Assembly (NCBI GenBank): GCA_963773665.1
Contig: CAVZBZ010000004.1
Span: 62,001 to 126,000, forward strand
Source: DATJLY01 sp963773665
Lineage (GTDB): Bacteria; Pseudomonadota; Alphaproteobacteria; ATCC43930; CGMCC-115725
Length of the DNA: 64,000 bases
Direction of reading: 5' to 3'
Shown here: piece by piece, positions 7,636-18,001 of the stretch
Layout: every line of letters starts with the position of its first letter
Position numbering within the stretch: position 1 is the stretch's first letter
Notes under the pieces: model-generated
Told to the model about the DNA's origin: nothing
What the model saw: only the letters and a program-made list of their open reading frames with translations
The model's database searches: none
Program-made: the position numbers and the translations under genes

Positions 7636-9852
7636 CTAGTGCCGATCCACGACGGGCTCGATGGTGACTTCGCCGCGCGCTTGTGCTTGACCGTCAGCAC
7701 ACGCACGTATCGGATCGGCGCTCGTGCCCTTGCCGCAGAACCCCGCGGCGCGCGCCTGGGCGACGAGCTGATCGTGCGTTTCGTTCTCCGTCAAGTATCG
7801 CGGCACAAACGGGAAGGCGCAATTCGTGCCCGAACCGGTTAACCAGTTGGATGCCGAGCAGGCGGATCTGCGCCCCGCGCTGGCCGTCCCGGTCTGGCCG
7901 GCATAATACGTGTTTGTGTCCGCGCCGCTTCCAGTGCACCCGGTGTCGACATAGACGCCCGGCCCGATCTCGAGGTTGTGGCTCGGGCCGGGGTAGTTCG
8001 TATCGTCCTCGACGATCTGCGAGTTCGTGATGCAGACCGCCGCATGCGGTGCCGTGACGACGTTCCACGACGCGAAGGTGCCGGCGCCGTTGGCCTGAAG
8101 CACGCTGACCTGCAGCTGGCCGGTACTCGCGGTATAGCCGATGACATCCGCGACCATGTTGTTGGCCGGGTTTGCCGTCGAGGTGATGGTAACGGGAAAT
8201 TCCCCCAGTGCTAGCTGCGTTGGAGGCGGCAGCGACGGGTCGGAGATGCCCCTCGGGATGGTCAGCGTTTGTGTGCCGGTGCCGATGGTGAGCGACGAAG
8301 TGGATTTGGTCGAGACGTTCGGTCCGGCATTGGCATTGCAATCGTTCGCATCGCCTGCGCTCCCGCATGCCACGAGTAGATGGCCGGCGTAACCGTCAGG
8401 GACGTACGGGGTTCCATCTAATATGAAGATGTCTTTGTCGAAATGGACGTTGTTCACCGCAGGACGAATTTTCGGACACCCGTTCTGCCCCTGCCACGCG
8501 AGCTTGCTGAACGCGAATCCATCGTCGTTCGAGTTGCCGCTGTACATCTCGAAGAGACTGTTCGTAACCGAGTGCCAGCCTCCGCACTGGAAATCGATGG
8601 GTTCATTTTCATCGCAATTATACCCCATCTTCTCATTGGGGTCAGGGTTGCTCTCGATGGTGCAATAGACTGAGACGTTAGTGAACGTGCCCTGGGAGTT
8701 CCCGCACGCATCGTCCATCTTGAGCGCAGGAGCATCACCAGATGCATCCTTGACAATCACGTCATTGAGCACGGCGCAATAGGCCGGATCGGGATTTAAC
8801 GGAGAGTAGCCGCCAGCTCCTCCGCCCCAGCTTGTGTAGATCGCGTGCGAAGCTGGACCTCCGCAATTCTCGGTAAACACATGGCTAATCGTAACTATCC
8901 CGTCGCTACGCGATGTCTCTATCGCGTGCATGACCGTCCCGAAATAGGCTTGGCCGTAGAGCTGCTGGCAGTCGATAATGAGGTAGTTACCCGCAGCGCC
9001 TTGGATCGTCGGATTCGCGGTATTAGGCTTCACTCCTATGACATCGTTGATGCCGCCGCCGTCCACGTAGCCGAGCGTCGCACCTGCACCATTTATGGTG
9101 ATGCCTGTGCCGCTGATGCAGATGTCCGCCACGCCGAGCCCGGAGACGCCAAACCCACAGGAACGCTCCTTGCCGTAGAGCTTGACCCCGCTGTCGATGT
9201 TCAGCGTGAGGTTGTTCGCCGCCATCAGGCACTTCTGGTTCCAGAAGGGAATGCCTGCGGGCATCGGCTTCACTTCAATGGTATCCCCAGCGGTGGCGGC
9301 CTGGCAGGCATCCCACAGGTCGTAATACGCGGTCGAGCCATCTATGAAATCCGCGTAAGGACCACCGCCGCAGCTCGGCGCGACTTGATAGGTGTCGGGG
9401 TGGAACCTGCCGGAGGCATCGTATCCCTGAAACCACGAGGTGAGGCTTGCGTTCCTATACGCGTCGGTCTGGGCATAGTTGATGTAGTTCCCGGAGCCGC
9501 CGGCCGGATTGCCCTGCGCGTTGCAAAGTATCGCCTCCGTCGTGTAATTGGTTTGCGTCCATTGTGACCTGCTGCTCGGCGTCGGGGCTTGGTAGATTTC
9601 CAAGCAGGTGGGTGAGTTCAACGTGCAAGTGCCGTGCCCTGTCGCTGCGCCGGGGGCGGGAGCAAACTCTGCGGAGTGCGACGAACTATCCGTGAGATAG
9701 CACGCCGTGTTCGCCGGAGAGATGGTCGAGCCGTTCCCGGTCGGGCTCTGGCAGGCCGGTATCGGTGTTCCCACGCTCCCGTCAAGAAAAGCATGCGCGG
9801 GCGAGGCTGCGATAAGCGCCAAAAATAGTGTCGCCAGAATTGCTCGGATCAT
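7636..9852 (-). CDS. Secreted parallel beta-helix protein with tail-fibre-like module
   Basis: A 738-residue exported protein of unrecognised family. A clear signal peptide (MIRAILATLFLALIAASPAHA) predicts release by type I signal peptidase. About residues 200-500 are rich in short Gly/Asn/Val/Ile strand repeats with GITINGAGATLGYVDG and SDGIVTISHVFTEN, the pattern of right-handed beta-helices such as pectate-lyase-like glycan-binding proteins. About residues 515-600 (LTIGTGTQTLTIP, then STANPANNMVADVIGY and GTFASWNV) match a small module that I know from phage tail and collar proteins. Many cysteines suggest disulphides in the periplasm or outside. The start overlaps the stop of the upstream gene (ATGA). 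Binding or cleavage of the locus polysaccharide is inference. Confidence 0.72.
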   Translation of the reverse strand: MIRAILATLFLALIAASPAHAFLDGSVGTPIPACQSPTGNGSTISPANTACYLTDSSSHSAEFAPAPGAATGHGTCTLNSPTCLEIYQAPTPSSRSQWTQTNYTTEAILCNAQGNPAGGSGNYINYAQTDAYRNASLTSWFQGYDASGRFHPDTYQVAPSCGGGPYADFIDGSTAYYDLWDACQAATAGDTIEVKPMPAGIPFWNQKCLMAANNLTLNIDSGVKLYGKERSCGFGVSGLGVADICISGTGITINGAGATLGYVDGGGINDVIGVKPNTANPTIQGAAGNYLIIDCQQLYGQAYFGTVMHAIETSRSDGIVTISHVFTENCGGPASHAIYTSWGGGAGGYSPLNPDPAYCAVLNDVIVKDASGDAPALKMDDACGNSQGTFTNVSVYCTIESNPDPNEKMGYNCDENEPIDFQCGGWHSVTNSLFEMYSGNSNDDGFAFSKLAWQGQNGCPKIRPAVNNVHFDKDIFILDGTPYVPDGYAGHLLVACGSAGDANDCNANAGPNVSTKSTSSLTIGTGTQTLTIPRGISDPSLPPPTQLALGEFPVTITSTANPANNMVADVIGYTASTGQLQVSVLQANGAGTFASWNVVTAPHAAVCITNSQIVEDDTNYPGPSHNLEIGPGVYVDTGCTGSGADTNTYYAGQTGTASAGRRSACSASNWLTGSGTNCAFPFVPRYLTENETHDQLVAQARAAGFCGKGTSADPIRACADGQAQARGEVTIEPVVDRH

Positions 9853-11354
9853 TGGATCACACTCGGACGCTTGAAGACGTAGAACCTCGCCGCGACATCC
9901 GCGACAGTAATGCCGACGAACACACCAAACACGTCATATTTCGCAAGGTAAAAAAACTTGTTCCAAAGGCAGTCACCGCCTGCTTCGTCCGTCATCGTCG
10001 GCGGCATTCCGTTGATGGCAACGGAATTCCAGCCATCAAGTGGCTGCGAGGCCTCGATGTCATTGATATAGTAAAGATGGCCGGGGTCAAAAACGGACCA
10101 GAAAACTACTTGCTGGGAACCAGGCCGATCATAACCCATATAGATGGCTCTGCCGCACGTGTCGGAGCTGCTATTTGGATTTCGAGCGGCGCTAGGCAGC
10201 GCTGTCGTGACCGTCTCGTACCGTCCGTTCTGCAATGGACTTTGACCGATAACGTCAGCCTCTGGTGCGATATAAATGTTCCTACTGGACGCATCACCAC
10301 CAACGGACATGAACGCGCGGCAGCGGATTACGCATGGTGCCCTTCCGGTTGAAGTATGAAACGGGTCCGGAATCAGCGCCCCCGCCACGTGCGCTGCTTG
10401 AATCTCGCTGTGGTAGTAATTGTTTGAGTTGTAGAACGTGAGATTAGACAAGTCGAAGACTACGGCTACCGGTGTTCCCTGGTAAACGCTCATCAGATAG
10501 ATGATCGGTGCCGTAGGACCACCTGCCTGCGGTTGGCCATTCTCTATGCAGAAGCTCGTGGTATTTTGTGCCGTATAAGTAGAATTCGCAGTGGTGTGCG
10601 AAGGCGGATTTTCCCATTGCCCCGTTGAAGCAATAACAAAGCCGATGCCCCCTTCGGTGCCACCAGGAGAGAGCCACGGAGAACCGCCGAAGGTGCTAAC
10701 GAGTCCCTCGTTAGAGCAATACGCCTCGCCTCCGTACATATGGCTGGCTGACGGCGCGAAGCGGCCTTCCTTGTTGGGCCATGTGTAAGGGCACGTTCCA
10801 GGACCGCTAGGGCACACTGGCTGAAACGGCGCTGAGGCGCTCCCCGGTTGCCTAACAGCGGCATACTGCGCGCTGTCGTCGGTCATGTTCCATGTAAGAT
10901 TCGCGAACTGAAAAACTTCGCATTGGCTTCCGAGCCAATCGTCGTGGCCTCCCATGCCGCAAGCAATGTATGCGTTCAAATCTGGCATGAGGGCCCCGGA
11001 ACTGTAAGCCCATGGTACCGATGAAGTCGGTGGATTGTAGCCGCCATATCCGTAGTAGGCGTTGTAAGCAGCCGGTGCCACTGGATACTTGGAATTGGTC
11101 AGGGTCGGCGTTACGAGGCAGTTTCCCGCAACACCTAGCAATGCGCTGTTTGTGCAATCGGCGAAGTGCCTGCCGCCTACGGCGGCGATGAGATCACTGC
11201 TCCAAGTATCAACAGATAGCCCAGCGAACTGCTGCTGTAATAGATCACTACCGCTGCCTGTACCAGCGCTTGCGCGGAACAGGAACGAATGCGAGAACGG
11301 CGCGCCCAGCGCGACCAAAGCCGTCAGCGCGAGCGCGGAGAAAATGCGGAGCAT
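9849..11354 (-). CDS. Secreted propeller-like hypothetical protein
   Basis: A protein of about 501 residues with an N-terminal signal peptide (MLRIFSALALTALVALGAPF) and no cytoplasmic-looking region. The body has repeated blocks of the kind HMYGGEAY...LVSTFGGSPW, VVFDLSNLTFY, IYMGYDRPGSQQVVFWSVFD and FFYLAKYDVFGVFVG. This is the strand rhythm of kelch/galactose-oxidase-like beta-propellers, though no domain can be assigned with certainty. I prefer ATG 11354 over GTG 11357 because it overlaps the stop of the decayed upstream gene (TGATG). Its own stop overlaps the next start, so the genes form one coupled operon. Tyr, Asn and Ser content is high. Confidence 0.68.
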   Translation of the reverse strand: MLRIFSALALTALVALGAPFSHSFLFRASAGTGSGSDLLQQQFAGLSVDTWSSDLIAAVGGRHFADCTNSALLGVAGNCLVTPTLTNSKYPVAPAAYNAYYGYGGYNPPTSSVPWAYSSGALMPDLNAYIACGMGGHDDWLGSQCEVFQFANLTWNMTDDSAQYAAVRQPGSASAPFQPVCPSGPGTCPYTWPNKEGRFAPSASHMYGGEAYCSNEGLVSTFGGSPWLSPGGTEGGIGFVIASTGQWENPPSHTTANSTYTAQNTTSFCIENGQPQAGGPTAPIIYLMSVYQGTPVAVVFDLSNLTFYNSNNYYHSEIQAAHVAGALIPDPFHTSTGRAPCVIRCRAFMSVGGDASSRNIYIAPEADVIGQSPLQNGRYETVTTALPSAARNPNSSSDTCGRAIYMGYDRPGSQQVVFWSVFDPGHLYYINDIEASQPLDGWNSVAINGMPPTMTDEAGGDCLWNKFFYLAKYDVFGVFVGITVADVAARFYVFKRPSVIQ

Positions 11355-11940
11355 CACCAGAACGATCCTTGGTTTGAGCTGATGTTCGATGCGCCGCTTC
11401 CTGCCAGCACGCTGCTGTAGGGTGCGCCTTCGTAGGTCTGATCATCTTGCGGGGCGGTGCCAGTTGTTTGTCCGACGACCCAGTGCGCCGTTGATGGGGC
11501 TGATTGTCCCGGAAAGCGAGGTCTGCGACCCGTTTGCGTATCCATATCCTTGCGGAGTGCTTGAATTCCACGTTCCGACGTATGACTGCGCCGCGCTGAC
11601 CGTTATCGTAATGTTGGTACTCGACCCGTGCAAGGCGCATGGAATTGACGTTGTTGAAGGTGAACCCCGCGTCGTTGTTATGAGTGGCGTAGAATCAAAA
11701 ATTGATGGGCCCACTTGCCGCGCCCTGCCGTCCGAACGCGACGATCCTGAACCTGCCTACGCTATTGATCGTGATCGTATTCGCGAGCTGCTGCACAAGT
11801 CTCTCATTGGTCGTCCCGTTCGAATTGTCCTTCATGCACGGCTGTGAGTTTATCAGCAACGGCCGCCAGTACGTTGCGCCGGTAGACGAAGAGCCCGATC
11901 AATCCGCTACGGGAAATCAGCGCTTTCCAACGAATCCGAT
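11354..11940 (-). pseudogene. Decayed secreted beta-rich protein, first gene of the operon
   Basis: No single frame is open, but protein-like segments follow one another across three frames on the minus strand. These are NGTTNERLVQQLANTITINS and GRFRIVAFGRQGAASG, then NNDAGFTFNNVNSMRLARVE, then ITVSAAQSYVGTW and SLSGTISPINGALG, then HWVVGQTTGTAPQDDQTYEG ending GSFW. The composition (Asn, Gly, Ser, Tyr) matches the two intact secreted neighbours, and the final stop overlaps the start of the 501-residue gene (TGATG). At least three frameshifts and upstream in-frame stops mark it as a pseudogene. The original function is unknown. Confidence 0.6.
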
Positions 11941-11959
11941 GCTGCCGGGGTAATCGCGC

Positions 11960-12383
11960 TTGGCCTGGCGCGAGCCGGCTTTGACGGCCACTTCGCCCCA
12001 TGTTGCGATCATGACCCAGGCGCGCCGCTTTCCGAACGCGTGGCTCGTGTTCAGCGGAAGTTCGGCCTATCTCGCACGTTCGAGACGGCGTCGCACAACG
12101 CTTTCGAGAACGCTACGTTCACGCGGAGCTTGCTTCGTCAAAAGCGGGTGAGCGGTGGGTACTGGTGACGCAGGCGATTTCGATGTGCGGGCCATCGGTG
12201 CGTTCCGCAAGGCCGGCTGGGACGTCCTTCCCTATCCCGCAGGCTATGTCACGTCTGGTCCTGCTCCGGGCCTCTCACTCGATTTGGCACGGGTTCGCTC
12301 TTGCCGCCCTCGCAATCCATGAATGAGTAGGACTCGTCGTCTACCGCATAATGGGCTATTCTACGAAACTCTTAGCGGCATGA
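11960..12383 (+). pseudogene. Decayed DUF218 (YdcF/ElyC/SanA-like) gene
   Basis: Fragments in more than one plus-strand frame match the DUF218 fold: TQARRFPNAWLVFSGSS (family: ARRFPNARLVFSGGS), SHNAFENATFTRSLL (family: S.NT.ENA.FT..LL), ERWVLVTQA, AIGAFRKAGWDVLPYP and finally IHE-stop-VGLVVYRIMG (family: LHEWVGLVVYR). Single-base insertions or losses and a Trp codon turned TGA break the gene. DUF218 proteins are membrane-linked and are tied to envelope or cyclic-enterobacterial-antigen assembly in other bacteria. A copy in this locus was probably once part of the polysaccharide system. Confidence 0.72.
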
Positions 12384-12455
12384 CTTCACGCACTCTAGAA
12401 TTCGCTATTAACCAGGTGCACGCTATCCGAAGAGCGTGCCACCATTATATCCCAC

Positions 12456-14537
12456 ATGAATAACACGGAATTAACCATCGGAGCCTTAAGTCACGCCGTA
12501 ACCGCGTTGGGTTTCCTCGGCCTGGCGGTCTTTGCGCTCATTAGGTGGAACAGGAGGGCATTTTCGACGAGCATATTCGCGCTTGCCGGCGCGGCGAGCT
12601 GCGCTTGGGCACTCGCGGTTGCCCGTGATCTCGATGCTGGAGCCTATATCGGTCGGCTAAGCCAACTGTTGGAGATTGCGCGCAGTTCTGCGTGGCTGGT
12701 TCTTCTGCTCGGGTTACTTTATTGGATTCAACCGGTGTGGCGCGTCACCGCGGCCTTCGGCATCGTCGTCTTTGCCGTCGCGTTGGCGAGCATTGCAGGG
12801 CTCGTCGGCGGGGTGCCGGGTGCTGGAGGCGAGCTCGCGCGAGAAGTGATCATCGGCGGCCGTCTTGTTCTCGCGGTCGCTGGGCTTGCGCTCGTCGAGA
12901 ACCTTTTCCGAAACACTCCGTCGGTGCAACTCTGGAAGGTCAAATATCTTTGCCTCGGTTTAGGGGCACTGTTCGCATACGACTTCTATATCTATTCCAA
13001 TGGGCTGCTCTTTCGGGGGATCGACGGGGATCTTTTCGCCGCCAGGGGCGTCACGAATCTTTGCGTCTTGCCATTGCTCGCGGTCTTTGTGGCCCGTGAG
13101 AAGACCGGCGCGGGCCCGCAAATCGCTCTATCACGTCGCTTCGCCTTACATTCTGTCACGATCATCGGCGCCGGGCTTTATCTGATCGCGATGGCTGCCG
13201 CCGCCTACTCCACGCGCATTTTCGGCGGCAAGTGGACCACCTTTCTTCAGGCGATCTTCCTGTTCGGCTCGATATTGCTACTGCTCGTTCCCTTGTCCTC
13301 CGGCGGCATTAGGGCCGCCATGCGGATCTTCGTCGAAAAGAGCCTGTTCACTTACAAGTACGATTATCGGCGGGAATGGCTGCGCTTCATTCAGACGGTG
13401 TCGTTGACAAGCTCCAGCGACAGTTTGGGGACTCGCGTCGTGGAGGCGATCGGAAATATAGTGGAAAGCCCGGACGGTGGCGTCTGGATAATGCGGAGCG
13501 ACGGGACTTATCGCCTCGCCGCCGCTTGGAACCTTTCTCGCTGGAAGCTTCCGGAATCTCGCGCGACCCTCGAAGCGGATGCTCCGCTCGCACAATTTCT
13601 TGAGCGTACGCTATGGATCGTGGATTTGTACCAATTTGCCTCGGATCCGCGACAGTATGCCGGCCTCGAGACCCTGCCTGACTGGCTGCGACAGGTTTCT
13701 CGCGCCTGGCTCGTCATTCCGCTGCCCCACCACAATCAGCTTCTCGGCTTTATCGTGCTCGGACGCCCGCGGACAGTCCTCGACTTGAGCTGGGAGGATT
13801 TCGACCTTCTGAAGACCGTCGCGCGGCAAGCCGCGAGTTATTTGGCGGAGCAGGAAGCGACGGTCGCGCTCGATGAAGCTCGCCAGTTCGAAGCCTTTAA
13901 CAAACGCTTCGCGTTCGTGGTTCACGATATAAAGAATTTAGCGAGCCAACTATCTCTCATTCTCACCAATGCGGCTAAGTATCGCGGCAACGTGGCCTTT
14001 CAAGACGATATGATCGAAACGGTTCGCCAATCGGTCGAAAAGATTAATCGGATGCTGACCCAGCTGAACGTTCGTCTCCTGCGCGGCAGCGGTGGGCCCC
14101 CGGTCGAGCTCGCGCCGATCCTGCGAAAAATCGCCGAATCGAAATCACGGCTCGGAGCACCGGTTGCGCTTGATTTGCAAGCGGCGGATTTGCGGGTCCC
14201 CGCGGACGAGGAGCGGCTCAGGGCGGTTATCGATCATCTTGTACAGAACGCGATCGATGCCGTGGGCGATGCCGGCGAGGTCCGAATCCGCCTGATCGGT
14301 GAAGGACCTACGGCGGTCATCGAGATTGAAGACAACGGCCCCGGCATGGACGACGAATTCGTACGCGATCAGCTTTTTCGGCCCTTTGCAACGACCAAGG
14401 GGGTCGGCTATGGAATTGGCGCCTACGAGAGCCGTGAATTTGCGGTATCCTTGGGCGGTGGCCTCGATGTTTCGAGCCTGCTCGGACAGGGTACCGTCAT
14501 GCGCATGCGGCTTCCCACGGCCGCACTGACGCTATAG
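12456..14537 (+). CDS. prsK: PEP-CTERM/XrtA system sensor histidine kinase PrsK
   Basis: A 693-residue membrane kinase. About eight helices fill residues 8-295, then comes a GAF-like domain (about 310-460, with WIMRSDGTYRLAAAWNLS). The dimerisation helix carries FVVHDIKNLASQLS with His490 as the phosphate acceptor. The ATPase domain has VIDHLVQNAIDAVGDAG (N box), IEIEDNGPGMD (G1) and GVGYGIGAYES (G2). The VHDIKNL motif and long membrane part are characteristic of PrsK in exosortase loci. prsR starts 20 bp downstream, so the pair is an operon. The signal is unknown. The 73 bp between the DUF218 relic and the start must hold its promoter. Confidence 0.93.
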   Translation: MNNTELTIGALSHAVTALGFLGLAVFALIRWNRRAFSTSIFALAGAASCAWALAVARDLDAGAYIGRLSQLLEIARSSAWLVLLLGLLYWIQPVWRVTAAFGIVVFAVALASIAGLVGGVPGAGGELAREVIIGGRLVLAVAGLALVENLFRNTPSVQLWKVKYLCLGLGALFAYDFYIYSNGLLFRGIDGDLFAARGVTNLCVLPLLAVFVAREKTGAGPQIALSRRFALHSVTIIGAGLYLIAMAAAAYSTRIFGGKWTTFLQAIFLFGSILLLLVPLSSGGIRAAMRIFVEKSLFTYKYDYRREWLRFIQTVSLTSSSDSLGTRVVEAIGNIVESPDGGVWIMRSDGTYRLAAAWNLSRWKLPESRATLEADAPLAQFLERTLWIVDLYQFASDPRQYAGLETLPDWLRQVSRAWLVIPLPHHNQLLGFIVLGRPRTVLDLSWEDFDLLKTVARQAASYLAEQEATVALDEARQFEAFNKRFAFVVHDIKNLASQLSLILTNAAKYRGNVAFQDDMIETVRQSVEKINRMLTQLNVRLLRGSGGPPVELAPILRKIAESKSRLGAPVALDLQAADLRVPADEERLRAVIDHLVQNAIDAVGDAGEVRIRLIGEGPTAVIEIEDNGPGMDDEFVRDQLFRPFATTKGVGYGIGAYESREFAVSLGGGLDVSSLLGQGTVMRMRLPTAALTL

Positions 14538-14557
14538 ATCGGGAAAAGAAAGGTAGC

Positions 14558-15953
<1,396 letters not shown>

Positions 15954-15970
<17 letters not shown>

Positions 15971-16919
15971 TCAGCCGCCGCACGCGTGCTTTGATTCCCA
16001 ATCCATCAAGGAGGCGACCAGCGACTTTGGACATCTTTTCCGTTGTTCCATGACTCGCCACAAGAAGCAGCGGTCGAAACCGGCGGTGAACGACGTAGAT
16101 ATCCGCACAAAGGTGCGCGTCCGTCGCGAAGAGTTCCTTGTGCTGCCCTTCACCCTCGGTGAAATCGAAGATCCCGAACCGTTGCTCCGCGAATAGCGAC
16201 TGAAGCGCCAGCAATTGAAGAACAGTGCCTGGAGAGAGAGATGAATAGGCCGGATCGTACCCGAGATGGTCGTACTTAACGACGCCATCGGAAATCGGGC
16301 AGTATAGATAGCTTATCGGCTCCTCGTTCATGAAGAGTAGGTACGCGCGCAATTTGTCGCTGTCGGCCAAATCGCGCGCCGATTTCAGAAATTCCGCGTC
16401 GGCCGGCAATCCCATTTGTAGAACTCTCTCCTGATAGGATTTCCGAGACACTTGCCGTGCGAGCGAGAAGAATTCGTCAAGATCCCGGGCAGTGTGATAC
16501 TCGCGCCAGATCGTCGCGCCGCCCGACGCCTCCTCGTACTTGCGAAGCTTACGGCGCAGCCCCGACCGCGATTTCGCGGAGAATTTCGCCATATACTGTT
16601 CGAACCCGCCTGAGAGCTTGATCAAGTAACGATGGTATTGGCGGGGCGCGTAAACGAGCTTGTCGCTATGCCACGAGATCATTGGGCGATGGCTTGCGAT
16701 GGGTTGTGACCATACTACATAGCCGTCCGCGTCAGTGAGGCGAGGCGGTGGCGACGGCACATGATCAGAGGGTAGAGGCAATTCGCCAAGGGCAGCGCCG
16801 CGGCGGAAGAGCTTGAGAACTACTCTGCCGAAGACGAGGTCGCCAAGCTGAAGCTTCAGGGCGACGGGGGCGCATTCCCACGCCTCGCTCGCGTCTTCAA
16901 TACCACCAGACCTGGTCAT
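15954..16919 (-). CDS. FemAB/GNAT-like acyl or aminoacyl transferase
   Basis: A 321-residue protein with a C-terminal GNAT/Acetyltransf_6 fold. Evidence is the basic block AKFSAKSRSGLRRKLRKYEE followed by EEPISYLYCPISDGVVKYDH, the acceptor strand YSSLSPGTVLQLLALQSLF and FDFTEGEGQHKELFAT, the same order as in FemAB-like enzymes of XrtA loci. These proteins transfer acyl or aminoacyl groups to glycan or peptide acceptors. The start overlaps the upstream deacetylase by 23 bp, suggesting coupled translation, and the stop overlaps the convergent prsR end. The donor and acceptor are unknown. Confidence 0.8.
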
Positions 16920-17904
16920 TTATTCCGTTCTCCACTGTCCGCGCAATCGCTTTGCAGAACGGCATGAAGATCGCCGGCTCGGATGGCGCTGGCTCGTCAT
17001 CTAATCGATCTTCTATCGCCGACACTGGAACCATGGAATACTCTTCGCGGTGGCGATCGAGGAACTGCAACAGCGATCTAAGGCGCCTTTGATTGACGCG
17101 GTTTCGTCGCAGGGTCGCATAATTCGGGCCCTGTCGTTTGATAAACTCCTGCGGATGCGTCAAAATAACCACGGGCGATATGTTTTGCCGGCGCGCTTGC
17201 TGTAGTGCGCAAATCATCTCTGCGTTGGAACAGGCGGTTATGGCAAGCGATCGAAGCCGCCGATAGCGTCCATACCCCCAACTAAAGGCAAGCACCGGGA
17301 GCTCCAGGATGTGATGGATTCGGTGCTTGCCGCCCATGAGTATTAGTCGCTGGTCCGTTGGCGTAAAAATCGGGACAGCTATGCTTGAGCTCGTCCGCAT
17401 CCCGGCCCTGGCGGCGGCCTCGTAGAAGCCGATGTCGGATTGGAAATTGCCGGGTCTGACAGCGGTGGGACGGGGCAGTTGCCATCGTGCGAATGCTGAA
17501 ATGCCGACGGAAAAAATGTGATCGAGCTCAATGCTCGATCGTCCCGCGCAAGAGTCATTCCTCGTTCCCGCCATTGGCGGGATGGGAGGGCGTTCGAAGT
17601 AAAGCCAGCACGGATGTACGTGCAGTTGCACGTCGTGCCCCGCAACCGCAATCCGTCGCGCGATGCGTCCCATCGGCTCGTCGCCAAAATACGCCGTCTG
17701 CAGGGCCTCGACGAAGAATGTGGCGCGAAACCCGTATTCGGCGAAGCTCTCGAGCAGAAATCCGAGACCGTGCTCCCGACCGTCCACCATCCCAACCACC
17801 ATAGGTTCGCCGATGGGGGATTGTTCAGGAGAATCGAAATGGCCGCCGATACTGAATTCGGTATCGATCGTGATGCAAACTTCGGTCTGCGGCATCATGA
17901 TCAC
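16897..17904 (-). CDS. Polysaccharide deacetylase-like protein
   Basis: A 335-residue carbohydrate esterase 4-type protein. The first strand has ITIDTEFSIGG, an Asp-Thr-Glu variant of the TFDD metal motif. GFRATFFVEAL follows, then HDVQLHVHPCW with the metal His pair (H.H.HP), RPGNFQSD (motif 3) and VVILTHPQEF (motif 5). No signal peptide is visible, so it either acts on a lipid-linked intermediate in the cytoplasm or enters by another route. Deacetylation of amino sugars in the exopolysaccharide is the likely role. It lies in a run of minus-strand genes from the ligase at 21.1 kb to the FemAB-like gene. Confidence 0.85.
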   Translation of the reverse strand: MIMMPQTEVCITIDTEFSIGGHFDSPEQSPIGEPMVVGMVDGREHGLGFLLESFAEYGFRATFFVEALQTAYFGDEPMGRIARRIAVAGHDVQLHVHPCWLYFERPPIPPMAGTRNDSCAGRSSIELDHIFSVGISAFARWQLPRPTAVRPGNFQSDIGFYEAAARAGMRTSSSIAVPIFTPTDQRLILMGGKHRIHHILELPVLAFSWGYGRYRRLRSLAITACSNAEMICALQQARRQNISPVVILTHPQEFIKRQGPNYATLRRNRVNQRRLRSLLQFLDRHREEYSMVPVSAIEDRLDDEPAPSEPAIFMPFCKAIARTVENGINDQVWWY

Positions 17905-18001
17905 CGGAACCGCTCGGGAACCCCGTCCGCGTGAAGGGGTTGGCAGACGATAACTAACATAGGGCAGCGTGAAACGCGCCCAAATCTCCCAGCCGTAACT
18001 C

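Noticed and set aside
7636..11940. Prophage remnant
   Set aside because: One module resembles phage tail proteins, but both intact proteins have Sec signal peptides and there are no other phage genes nearby.
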